Shown here in pieces: positions 11,573 through 21,826 of a stretch of DNA of 64,000 bases. A program made the translations under genes and the position numbers. Position 1 is the first letter of the stretch. Every line of letters begins with the position of its first letter. Source of the stretch: Phaeotremella fagi. Taxonomy: Eukaryota; Basidiomycota; Tremellomycetes; Tremellales; Phaeotremellaceae. The stretch spans positions 62,001 to 126,000 of the forward strand of contig BCHU01000013.1 in assembly GCA_001599715.1 (NCBI GenBank). The letters are read 5' to 3'. The notes below the pieces were generated by a model. It made no database searches, was not told the DNA's origin, and was given only the letters and a program-made list of their open reading frames with translations.

Positions 11573-12947
11573 CTATCTACGTAAACCCAAAGCTATCCTC
11601 AACCCCCACATACCAAGGACGAACCACAACAATCCAATCCCACCCAATCCTTGTCCTGAACTAGCTTTAGTCGTGGTGGCACTTGGAGATGACGTAGAGC
11701 CAGTTCCAGTTCCAGTCCCAGTTGAAGAGCAATTAACGAATGGACAACTAGTGTTGTTCGTGATTAAAGAGTTAGGATAGATGCTGGGAGTAGTATAAGT
11801 GAAATAATCGAAATCTATCCGATAGCGATATCAGTACAACCCCATTGCGTACAATTTAGATTGCGTTGACATACCGAAATAACTCATGTTCCCTGTATTG
11901 CCACCATTAACCAATTTCAAGGTATGCAAACCCAAAGGTAAATTATCGCTGAAGAAATGTAAACCACCTAGTTTCTCGCAATATTTGATTCCATCTACAC
12001 CTGCACAACCTGATCTACCTGTTAACGTCGTTTTGAGGGTGTTATTGATATAAACTGAGTAAGGACCATGATCATTTACTTGATCTCCGTATAAGTATAT
12101 TGTTGATCCTACAGACAAGAATGCGTTTTTTATTAGTTGAATTCAAAGATGGGGAGGGGGAGGACCTACCGCTGAAATTGAATTGCATCGAATCACCTGG
12201 TGTTGAAGTATATATCGAAGTTCCACCGTAGAAGTTGGTATCATTGTTAGTCGACCATGAGCCCGTATAAGTGATTGATGAATCTGGATTATCAACGGTG
12301 GTGTTGGTAGCAGTCGCTCTGGAGGAACCATCATCAATCTGTTAAAACGATCAAACACGATAGCTGAGAACGACCACTCACCCTGTGCCCCCATAATCGA
12401 ATCCTACAACAACCAAGTCAAGTAACAACCCCGCTCCTCCATTGGAGATTGTCAAACTATGTTGAGAATAACTTAATCCTGTAGCATTGAATAGAACGTT
12501 TCGACTGCCTCCAGTAAGACTATTCGAGTAAGATTGTTTGAAAGGAGTTGAGACTAGTCCGTTATCGATTTCGACTGTATAGTTTGTAGCTGAGGCTGTT
12601 GTGTTGGGTGATGAAGATCCGTAAATGGTTATACTTGATCCTATATCTGTATTAGTACTACATGATGGAAGAAGAGATCCGATTTACCAGTAAAATTCAA
12701 TGAAGCTTTAGCACCGTTGAAGGTAGTATAATGATAAGTCGCTACGTAACATCAGTAATCCATTCATGCACCCCACAATCATCCAGGTTCAACTTCAACA
12801 CCCACCCTCATGCCATGGAGATCCAGTGACACTCTGACTAGAATTGAACCAAGTCGGATTATCCTGTGGATTAGGTGTCGACCATTGAGTATAATCTGAA
12901 TAAGTGATTAGAGGATCGAAATCGTCTATCGTCAAGTTCGTTGACAT
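11573..12947 (-). CDS. surface protein with tandem beta-sandwich domains and C-terminal membrane segment
   Basis: The protein starts MSTNLTIDDFDPLITYS at 12947 without a signal peptide. It continues through short exons that encode two similar beta-sandwich modules (ASLNFTGSSITIYGSSS in the first; LPLGLHTLKLVNGG in the second). After the second module comes a Ser/Thr/Gly-rich, likely O-glycosylated stretch and a final hydrophobic segment (GGIGLLWFVLGMWGLRIALG) ending LRR. The last intron runs from the donor in the Lys codon region near 11862 to an acceptor near 11794; without it the frame stops early at 11831. The layout resembles basidiomycete families with paired galactose-binding-like modules and a single membrane helix. 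Function is unknown; a cell-wall or sensor role is inference. Confidence 0.6.
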
Positions 12948-13392
12948 AGTTCTGGATGATCTCTGCTGCTACTTATCCGTCTAAATGGGGTTGGAAATCA
13001 AACCTCTCGTTATCGTTATAGTTGAGACGAAAGTGGAAGTAAAACTAGACAGAAAGATCTGGATATATTTCAGTTTGTTGTTGTTGCTTCTGCCAAGAGA
13101 TCTGCTGTGGCAGATGTAAAATGAGGAGTAGTGGCATCGAGACATGGCTCCACTGCTATGCCAAAAGTGTTTAGGATGACCGATACACATCTGATGCTGT
13201 TCCCTACTATGCTCTCTGATATTGATGATGATGGTAAGATCATATCCTTTATACTGTATTTTGCATATCCTTTATCCTCTCAAAAGTCATCCATTATAGC
13301 AGCTCATAGCTGAGTCTCAATGGTCAAATGTTTGCCATTCCTGTTCTTGTTCTCTACTTTCGATTCCGACTCACCACGCAGAATAACAAAGT
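12948..13392. other. divergent intergenic region, about 445 bp
   Basis: This spacer separates the minus-strand surface protein gene from the plus-strand orphan ORF at 13393. Short ORFs occur on both strands, but none has a recognisable product. Confidence 0.4.
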
Positions 13393-13959
13393 ATGTCAGC
13401 TACTCACGCATTCATCGTCAACCCAGAAACAGCGTACATGGCCGTAGAAGCCATGCTCAGTAGGTACGAAAAGCGAGATCAAGATGTCATTCTCACTCGT
13501 ACACAACCACGATTCACAGACCAACGCTGGGAAAACACTGAAAGAGAATATCAGAGTGCGGAAATCGATGTAAAACTTTTCCATGAGTATCAAAATACTT
13601 CTCAAGCCGTTACCAAGAAAGCCAAATTTCACCCAGTATTCTCTTATGAAGGGCAGGGTTCTCTCAAGGAAAATACCGTCATCAACCGCTCAACATTTTC
13701 TTTTGGAATCGACAAGTCAGCTCGTTTAAAATCATGTTCAAATTTGCTGAACTTTCTCAAACGTAGCGCCGAGAGTCACTCCGAAATAATCAACGATACG
13801 GGGAACAGAGATCTTACACAGTATTGGACGTCGGGATTAAATGTCATCGAGGGATTGTGCGCGGTTGCAATCTCTGATCAAACGTCGCTCAGGGAGGTAG
13901 ACGGTAAGACGTTCAACTGGAGATTCTATACCGAGCTACAACTCTCCCTGATGGTTTGA
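13393..13959 (+). CDS. hypothetical protein, 188 aa, intronless
   Basis: A single uninterrupted ORF starts MSATHAFIVNPETAYMAVEA and ends QLSLMV. It is unusual here because it has no intron. The product is soluble-looking, with mixed charge and no membrane helix or signal peptide. The central part (FSYEGQGSLKENTVINRS) looks globular and the end contains NWRFYTELQLSL. I do not recognise any family. A single open frame of 567 bp in a region where random frames rarely exceed 300 bp supports it as a gene, but it could be a lineage-specific or decaying copy. Confidence 0.5.
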   Translation: MSATHAFIVNPETAYMAVEAMLSRYEKRDQDVILTRTQPRFTDQRWENTEREYQSAEIDVKLFHEYQNTSQAVTKKAKFHPVFSYEGQGSLKENTVINRSTFSFGIDKSARLKSCSNLLNFLKRSAESHSEIINDTGNRDLTQYWTSGLNVIEGLCAVAISDQTSLREVDGKTFNWRFYTELQLSLMV

Positions 13960-14216
13960 TCTTTCATATATTTCCATTCATTACTCTGGTGTAGGTTTAA
14001 ATGTGGGTTGAGAGGTTGTATGTACGACGTTTTGCACTTGCTTATGATCATCGTTACGGAGAAGCATAAATTTTCTATACAAATTCGGTTTCAAATTGCC
14101 AAGACAAGATCACCAGAAATGAAAGATATGCAACATGCATGTCTTTTGAATATTGTATTCTACATCGTCGTTCCCGCTTTTACCGTTCTCAGATAAAAAC
14201 AATCGCTGGGAAAGCA

Positions 14217-14258
14217 TCACCAACTAAATTTACCCTCAACCATAGCCGTTACCCCCTC

Positions 14259-14295
<37 letters not shown>

Positions 14296-14678
14296 ATAAC
14301 CCCTTGTAAGAAACCCCAAAGCTCTTGAATAGTTTCAATCTCATCAAACCCATCCCACATATGTGACGCAGTGAAACTAAATTCTTCACTATCATTACCC
14401 CTATCCCTCGATTTGAATAGAAATCCATCTGTCGTTTTGGATACACAGAACTCAATCGTACTTTCCAAAGCTAATTTGAATGTCTTGAAGGGTTCTAAAT
14501 TCTCTACTCGAGGATAAAGGGTGAGACCAAGATCAACACTGAAATGATCGATTTCTCCAGATTCGGTACGTTTGATTTCATTCTTGAATTTTCTGTAGGA
14601 CAATGTTAGAGTAAGTTTATGATCGTGTTTGGGTATTCCAGAGGGAGTAAGAAGTGAAGGTGTGGTATCGGAACTCAT
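14217..14678 (-). CDS. hypothetical protein with C-terminal poly-Asp, 153 aa
   Basis: This intronless ORF starts MSSDTTPSLLTPSG. The body is rich in beta-type sequence (HKLTLTLSYRKF, FKLALESTIEFCVS) and ends with a run of about 11 Asp encoded by a CAT/ATG triplet repeat at 14261-14295, then EEGVTAMVEGKFSW. No family is recognised. The size, lack of introns and strand-rich composition resemble the small minus-strand proteins in the 49 and 60 kb clusters, but I see no convincing shared motif. The Asp run could vary in length between strains. Confidence 0.5.
14261..14295. repeat. (CAT)n trinucleotide microsatellite inside a coding region
   Basis: This is an uninterrupted run of about 11.7 CAT units on the plus strand. 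Read on the minus strand it encodes consecutive Asp residues near the end of the 153-aa hypothetical protein. Confidence 0.9.
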
Positions 14679-15413
14679 GGTAAGTTTGGAATATTAGTGG
14701 GGTGGATATAGTATTTCAAAAAAAGAATTGACAATAAACAAACTGCACAGAAGTGATCATAAAGAAGTCTTCAAAGATCAAACTCAGCAAACACTGCAGA
14801 GTCGTTAATGTCGCTGAGGTACAGAGCAGTACAGTACAAGTATACTGTATGTCACATCACATACTGTAAATGGTAGCAATGATACAATGTTGTAGTTCTC
14901 TTTAAAAAATGGTTGAATTGCTGCAGATACAGTATTTAGATTTAATGTTAGAATTCTACTCGTAGAGAGCTTGAGCAAACGCCAAGGTGGTGAGAACGAT
15001 CAAAGGATCAATCTCACACAATACTTTAGAGTCCGTTGAATCTCAAGCCATATTCAATAACATCCCAAAGCCAACCAAAAAAGCCAAAAAAAGAGAGGTA
15101 TCAAAAACTGGAAAATAAGTATAAACAGTGAATAAAACCAGCTTCCCTGTTCTATCATCATCCCCACCAAAAATAAGTGACAAAAAGGAAATGAAAAAAT
15201 CCAAAGGTATATTATTAAGTTGTGGTATAACCGAATTTCTATAATCTTTTCTCACATTCCCAAATCCAGACGTATACTGTAACCATTTCCTCGTTGCCCA
15301 TACAGTATTCTTATAATTTCGTATATTATACCATACCATATCATTTCATTTTCGTTTTTCGTATTTCTTTTTCTTCGGTTCTCATAAACATAAAAAACAT
15401 CGTTCCTCTCACA
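14679..15413. other. intergenic, about 735 bp
   Basis: This holds the 5' leader and promoter of the poly-Asp ORF gene and the 3' region of the RasGAP gene, both on the minus strand. Minus-strand ORFs at 15043-15339 and 15341-15547 are open by chance: the second reads from the RasGAP last exon into its final intron. Nothing else is supported. Confidence 0.45.
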
Positions 15414-18196
15414 TCATCTCTTTTTCGAGAATAGCTAAAACAAGGGTCAATATCCCATGCAAAACACTTGTAGAAATGTGGACTAACCTTATTGAAAAGA
15501 GCCAAAACCTTTGGTACATTCAGCTGAACATATTCCAAATCCAACATAGCTTGATTATCTTTTTGCTGTAGAGTCGATCGTTAGCTTTCTACGCAGTAAA
15601 AACACTTGGGAAGCTAAGAGTGAACCCACTTTCTCCAACAAATCATCAATCTTCAAATCCATTTCTAAAATCGGTTTATCCCTTCCTTTGAAATGAAGAG
15701 CGATGATGAAAGTACCGGGTGTAGGTGAAATGATATTGAAGTAAATGTTGACTCGTCTAATTAACCAAAGGATATCAGTGGTCAATCCCTATCATTTGCA
15801 CTACACAAACAACCCACCTGTTCTCAGGAACGTTACTCTCCATAATAATACCCTCCTTCTCAAACTGAGTATGAGTGAATCGATAAGGTCCAAGAACAGC
15901 CGATTTCGTCGCCTTCTTCTCTTTCCCATTAACAGTGACCACTCCCACCCCTCCAGCCGACCCTTTATCCTTCGAAGAAGTCATCCGTACATTCTGTAAA
16001 TAAGCCTTGTACTGTTCCAACTGAGAACGTAGATAGTTGTTATGGTCGCAGATAGTTTTGTAAACAGCTTCAAGTGATCGGGTTTCCAAAACAACTTTTT
16101 CTTTCATATTTCCCAAATGAGCCATCTCGGCTGCAACCTCATCTCTCATTAATGAGTAATCATCGGTTTTGTCGATGACTCCAGCTGAATCAAGTTCCGC
16201 AAGTAGATTTTGGACTTTGATACCTCTTCTAACTAGTACTGGATCTTTTGATAATGCAGCTCTTTCAGCTAGATTGGGAAGATCGATTGGACGTTTATCG
16301 ACAAGTTGAGGGATCGAACGCAGCAATTGAACTAGAATTGATTTGGCTTCCATATAGTTGATATCATTTTGAGTAACACTGTCTGACATCAAAGCCGTCG
16401 TAAGATCTTGAATCGGAGTTTCCCATCGGGAGTACAGTGGTAAGTCGATAGCCCGATTTTCGGAACGAGGGACTTGACTAGGAGCGGGACCTAGCTCTTG
16501 TAGCAAAATGTGGAGATGCTGTTTGTCGTTTGGGGACTGAAGAGTTAGTAGGGTTAGGACAAAAAACCCACCAATGTGTCCATATGCTGCATCAACAACG
16601 AATGAGTGTTATACAACTCATTCAGCGTAATGTTGATTTGTAAATCCTTCTTAGAAAGAGCCATATATTGATCGAGCTGGTGAGAGGCGTCAGAAAAGGT
16701 CAAGAAGAAGTAAAACCACCCACTTCGAGTGACTCGTAGAAATCTCCAACTTCACATAAATTGTTCAAAAACTGATTCATTCGAATTTTGTTGGTCTCAA
16801 CGAAAGGATTAAGTGACATCATGTACTGTTCTTTTGCGTAAGAAGGTTTGTTGGCTAAATTCTGGAGCATCTTGGCGATCTGAAAGAGGTCAGATTCACG
16901 GCATACAGTTTCACCTACCAAAGTCAAAGTCCTTCTTGGATGTTTCGCAGGTACACCATCAACAAGCATATAAGCTTGTGGAGTTACTATCGCTGGATTG
17001 ATAAATCTCAAAAAGAAGAAACCACCAATAAGCGAACAGATGGAAGCGTCAGATGCGTCGGGGTATTTACGCTACCGAATGTCAGCTGCTATCGATTCAA
17101 CCAAATACCGACATACCCTTGTCAAACTTCTGATCTGTTTACAAATCCATCTGATACCATATGGAACAGTCTCTTTACTTTCGATGATGGTTGACAAGAA
17201 GGTATTAGCGATTTCCATCAACATGGTAAGTCTTGGAATGATGATAGCTTGAACATCAGCGTTGGCAGCAGCGACTTCAGGTGGAACACCTCTTGGAAGT
17301 GAAGGTGGTAAACTACCAGTGTCTTCTTCGATCTGTTGAATCATTTGTTCGTAAACCTAAAGATCAGTGATGCGGTTCATTCCGGGACCCACCTTTAAAG
17401 GGTTAATTTCAAGATTCAAATCCTTGTGCTCGATCAAGCTGTTGATTCGATCTGCCAACACACTTTTCAGGTAACTCTGACCGGGTCCACGACGTGTATA
17501 AGTGGTCATCATTCTTGAGACGGGAGTGTTTGCACGTAAAAGAGAACCGAATTCGGAGGTAGTTTCGAATTGAGCAGAAAGTACACTCTGAAGAGGGAAA
17601 TTAACGTCAGTCGCACGACCACATCAATCCCAAGTACCCACCTGAAACATGGTCAACAACAAGTGTTCTTCCCTTTGTTCATATTGATTACCATAAAGAG
17701 TGAACATGACAGTCTGAAGCAGTGTATCGATTTCAGATAAACTAACGAGTCTACAAAGACTAGCAACATGTCGTGGTTCAGTTTGAAGTAAAAAGAACAA
17801 ATTGGCATATTGTCCAACCCTTTTCTCATCAGGAAACAAACCTTCCTTGACATCGACATCCTCAAGAGTCTGAGCAACTTCACGTTGTTCATCAGCAGCC
17901 ATTCTGTTCTGGATGAGTAACGCGATTCTTGAATCCAGATATCTAACGTCTCTTTCGAGAACGAAATTTTTCTTGGATTGAGCTGAAATTCGTGATTTCA
18001 GATCTCGAAGACGTTTTTGAGCTCTGGCGAGATCGTCTTCGACTTCGATATCTTGTTCCGCTGCTAGGGAATACATTGCGTTGACGGAATATCGATTCGT
18101 CATTCTGTTGGTTAGACGACGGGAGATTGAATGGGAGGATCCGGATGGGGAGGGGAGGGAGGAGTTGTTGGAGACGGACATTGTCATTGTGGTCAT
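15414..18196 (-). CDS. Ras GTPase-activating protein, Gap1/Sar1 type
   Basis: This is a negative regulator of Ras that stimulates GTP hydrolysis. The layout follows S. pombe Gap1 (RasGAP plus RasGAP_C, no calponin or IQ domains) rather than full IQGAP. From 18196 the protein has a Ser-rich leader and a helical segment ([18 protein letters not shown]). The RasGAP domain follows, with [12 protein letters not shown] (arginine-finger region) and [19 protein letters not shown] (the FLRFxNPA motif). The C-terminal half holds a RasGAP_C domain with [20 protein letters not shown] and [20 protein letters not shown]. The last exon, reached by an intron from the GTTAGT donor, adds LFSKKR and a TGA at 15414, matching the usual family end. 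Length is roughly 800 aa. Confidence 0.9.
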
Positions 18197-18773
18197 GGTG
18201 GCGAGGGGTTGGTGGTGTTGGTGAGATTAGAAATAGTTTTAAGTTTGGAGGGAAGTTATCGTTAAGACGTGAGAGGGCGTCAAAGGTCGTCAAGTGGGAG
18301 GTGGTGGGAAAGGTAGTAACCAGGGTGAGGCGTGGGTGAAGTAGGTAGTCAGTGGTAGATGTTACTGCTGCGAAAGTGTGTGGTCTTGGTATAGACTAAA
18401 AGAAGGGGGATGGTGAGAAGGATGGGACGAAAGATGAATAGATGGAAGATAAAAGATAGAAGAGATAAAAGGAAAACAAAACCAACTATAAACCCCCCTG
18501 CGCACTGAGGGGTACAGTAGAATTCATCAGCATAAACCTTATAAAATTACTACTTTGGGTAATTATTGTTGCATAGAGATATATACCACCACCAACACCA
18601 ACAGCAAGCTATTCCAACGTTGTCTACTCCTTCTCCTACTCCTACTTTCCAGATCTAAAGAGAGTATATAAATATCAGTAAGCATACACAACAAAGAGTC
18701 ATGTACAAAAGAGAGAGTAGGTGGGAGCGAAAAGAGGAGAGCGAGGGGAGGAAGCACGATACCAGGCCAAAAC
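18197..18773. other. intergenic, about 577 bp
   Basis: This contains the RasGAP promoter and 5' leader and the 3' flank of TMA7. GT/AC-rich low complexity occurs near 18585-18605. No gene is seen. Confidence 0.45.
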
Positions 18774-19557
18774 TCACTTCTTGATTCCACCTCCACCCAT
18801 TGGACCTTTACCTTTAGCTGCGAGGTTGTCAGTGAAGTTCAGAAAACATTTTATAGAGAGAAGCATCATGAGCGATAACCGAATCCGTGTAAATTAAAAA
18901 AGTAGAGAGGAGATAGGTTGGGAGTTTAAATGAATCCAAGAGTCTAGCAAAACAACATCTAGACGTTTCCCACCAGCTCAATCCAACTAATCCTATCATC
19001 CAAATCTACCAACCTGCACTGAACATCACCGAACAAACACCTAAGGAAACGCGCAATCTTCAATAACACCTGATACGCCAAATCCACCACCCAGATAGAG
19101 ATAGATTATAATCCTTAGAACCCTAACTCACCCTTCTCAGCCAAAGCTTTGAGTTCAGCAGCTTCCTTCTTCTTCTTCTCTTTGAACGCTAAATCATCTT
19201 CGTCAAGTTCTTTCTTCTCCTTTTTGGGTGCCTGTGTGGGGAGCGGTTGGGGGGACAATATGGAAGTTGTATTTAGGATTGAATCGTGATTTGAGGAGAA
19301 TCGTTTGTGACAGTGAGTGGACGGAGAGACGATATATCAAATTCGTTGTTCGAAATTGAATTATTTGAGGAAATGAAGATGTCTGATTAGTTGAAATTCA
19401 TTTATAGAAGAGATTGAAATACCTTTAAAGGCTTAGCTAGAAAATGGAAAAAAAGCATCACATCAGCCAAACGACATCATTAGGAAAATGAGAAAATCAA
19501 CAACAATCCCAGATATGAGACTCGATACACACCTTTACCACCTTGACGACCAGACAT
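18774..19557 (-). CDS. TMA7: translation machinery-associated protein 7
   Basis: TMA7 is a small, very basic ribosome-associated protein conserved across eukaryotes. Four exons (19557-19533, 19436-19423, 19231-19132, 18817-18774) join in frame to 60 aa. The start MSGRQGGKAKPLKAPKK, the middle LDEDDLAFKEKKKKEAAELK and the end KGKGPMGGGGIKK are all diagnostic. Exon 2 is only 14 nt. Intron 3 (18818-19131) is 314 nt, far longer than most introns here, so most of the gene's span is intron. I looked for a box C/D snoRNA in it and found no convincing pair of boxes. Confidence 0.93.
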
Positions 19558-20325
19558 TATAACCTATAAACTGAGAACTAAGATCCGTCTGTATCCTAAA
19601 ACGCAATTAGTTATTGGAGATAGAAACAATATGTTAGCGAAAGCAGAGCACTCTCTAACGAAGTCCAAATCCCAGGTTTGGACTCAGCTGAGGATGGAGA
19701 TGCAGAGAAAGGTGGTTTGGTATTTACCTTTGATTTGGATAAGGAAGAGTTTGGATTGACGATGTTGATAAAATGGAAGATATCTGTTGTTCGATATTTT
19801 TTACCAGGAACGAGAAAGAAAAGAACGGGTGGCGTGGCAAATTTGTCTTTCAACATCACGACACTTCTCTAACTGGCTGATCCATTGTAAGATCAAGCTA
19901 ATAAGCTGGCGGTGTCAAAAATCCTATAGATGAGAATTGCTCCAGTGTTAGATTGGTGGAAAAAAGGAGTGGGAATTGAAACGACCATGGCCAAATTTTG
20001 TTTGATTTTCGAGGGTGACAGATCAAACTTTTAAATTCAGATCATATACTGATAGCGCATCTGCAGCTCATTCTATCCAAACCCTTTACTAATCGAAAAA
20101 ACTGTATCGCAAACTAAGGAAAGCTTGACGATACTTATGGTATCATTTGATTACATTTTTTAAATACAGAAAGAAACACTTCAGATCAAATGTAAGAACA
20201 AACCTCAACATCGATTCAAAACCTTCCGGACTAAAAAAAGGCTTACACGAAAAAAGTGATCACCAGCCGACCACCAAATCATCCCAACAATGATAAACAA
20301 GAATCCAAATTCAAAATTTCAATCG
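19558..20325. other. intergenic, about 770 bp
   Basis: This separates the TMA7 start from the 3' end of the dienelactone hydrolase gene, both on the minus strand. Overlapping short ORFs on both strands at 19611-19872 have no recognisable product, and the region is otherwise AT-richer than the genes. It is probably promoter plus 3' UTR. Confidence 0.45.
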
Positions 20326-21359
20326 CTAAAACCAACCCCCCACAAAATCCATGCCCAACTTCGCAACCTCCTCCTTCTGCTCCCGCTCTTTCTCAACCAT
20401 ATCATCCCCCCTAACAGCGAACCCATGAACCGCGCCCTCAAATTTCCTCTCTAAAACCCTTTCCATCTCCCCACCAACCTGACCCCCAAGATTACCCTTC
20501 AAGATCCCAACAACTTCATCGAAAGCGCTGTCTGTCATCATGTCGTCATCTGTACCTTTGAAGATCGCTACCGGGACATCTGAGATGGGTTCGACATCTT
20601 TGGTTGAGAGGAATGAAGGGTGGTAAGCTACCGCTGAGGAGATTAGGGATGGTGTTTGGGCTAGGAGGAGGGCGTAGCGGGCACCCCAGCAGAAACCTAT
20701 TACGGAGATTTTGTTCCTACACCAATCAGGGTTTTTTCCAAGTGGATTGTCAGGATGCTCACGTTGATGGATCGTTTTTGATGGCTTGGACGTAGTTCTC
20801 GATTATTGGTTTAACGACTACGCCTCGTCAGTATGATTTATGGGAGAGTTAAGAGGGATACCCACCAGCCTCTCTGTGTCTGATAATCCATGGTCCTAAG
20901 ACACTAGCAGTAGTAGCCGTAGCAGCAGCTTTACTAAACATCGTAGCCTGTTCCTTATCCCTTGGATTAGGTACAATAGTCTAAAAACCCAATCAGCAAA
21001 ATCCAAACAAAACCCTAACCCACCTTAAGATACTCAATCCCAATAGCATCACCCTCAAATACATCAGGTAACAAAACCTTCCATCCCCTTCCTGCCCATT
21101 CATCACATAAGAGTTTAGTGTTAACCACATCAACCCCGAAAATATCTGGTAGGACAATTACCACGTTTTGGGAGTCTTTTGGATGGGGGTTGGAGATGTA
21201 GGTTCGGAGACCGTGGATGATCTCAAAGTTGCCTTGGGGGTCGCCTTGGTGGATATCTTGTTTTCTTTTTGTTAGGTGGTGTTTGGATGGGAGATGGGGG
21301 ACGGACTTACGACCTGTGATGCAACATTGTGAGATTTCAGTTTGTTCTTCTTGTGTCAT
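20326..21359 (-). CDS. dienelactone hydrolase family protein
   Basis: This is an alpha/beta-hydrolase of the dienelactone hydrolase family, probably cytosolic; the true fungal substrates of such proteins are mostly unknown. It starts MTQEEQTEISQCCITG at 21359. The first intron is best spliced to give GHIHQGDPQGNFEIIHG, matching the family. The nucleophile cysteine lies in GFCWGARYALLLA, the acid is probably in AIFKGTDDDM, and the histidine is in GAVHGFAVRGDD near the C-terminus. The end, GMDFVGGWF, is typical. Length is about 270 aa, normal for fungal DLH. Confidence 0.88.
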
Positions 21360-21438
21360 TTTTGATTTGTTAGACTTGGGTTACAGTACTACTTGTACAT
21401 CTAATGCATAATCCTACTCTGCCTTATACTGTGCTCTA

Positions 21439-21714
21439 CTAAGAATGCTTCATTGGTGCATTAAAGACAATTGACGTCACTCGATCCTTGCATTCACCGG
21501 AAGTACGAGTACGAGCAGTATCGTGGCAGTGGCACCATTCAACGGAACAACCTTTCATTCCAACCTTAGTCAATTTCTTGCAATCACACACCCCCTTCAA
21601 ACAAATATACGTGACGAGTAAGAACAAAACATCCTTCCAAAGTAAGAACGTATCTTTTGATTCCAAATGAACAAAGTCTCCTTTGAGTGGGATGTACTCG
21701 TACATAGGAAACAA
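21439..21714 (-). CDS. possible small Cys-rich protein
   Basis: A 91-codon frame has a hydrophobic stretch (LLWKDVLFLLVTYICL) followed by a cysteine-dense segment (VCDCKKLTKV, KGCSVEWCHCHDT, SGECKD). The pattern of one hydrophobic helix then closely spaced cysteines resembles small secreted fungal proteins, but the hydrophobic part is not at the extreme N-terminus. The start would lie 113 bp from the divergently transcribed CCCH gene. An intron that changes the N-terminus is possible. No family is recognised, and this may be a chance ORF. Confidence 0.25.
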   Translation of the reverse strand: MFPMYEYIPLKGDFVHLESKDTFLLWKDVLFLLVTYICLKGVCDCKKLTKVGMKGCSVEWCHCHDTARTRTSGECKDRVTSIVFNAPMKHS

Positions 21715-21826
21715 AAACTATTTCACAAATAATACAAGCGGGGGACATATAAAGCTCAAAAAGCAACGAGTTAATTTCTGAATCAAACTTATCATTTCTA
21801 TTTTATCATTGAAAATTAAATCCATA

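Noticed and set aside
15043..15547. Minus-strand ORFs of 98 and 68 aa after the RasGAP gene
   Set aside because: The second is the RasGAP penultimate exon read into its final intron; the first lies in the 3' flank and has no features.
18818..19131. Possible box C/D snoRNA in TMA7 intron 3
   Set aside because: A D-box-like CTGA on the minus strand has no properly placed RUGAUGA partner or closing stem.
19611..19872. Overlapping ORFs on both strands upstream of TMA7
   Set aside because: Both are short, with no conserved motif, opposite-strand mirror frames and no start context; more likely promoter or UTR.
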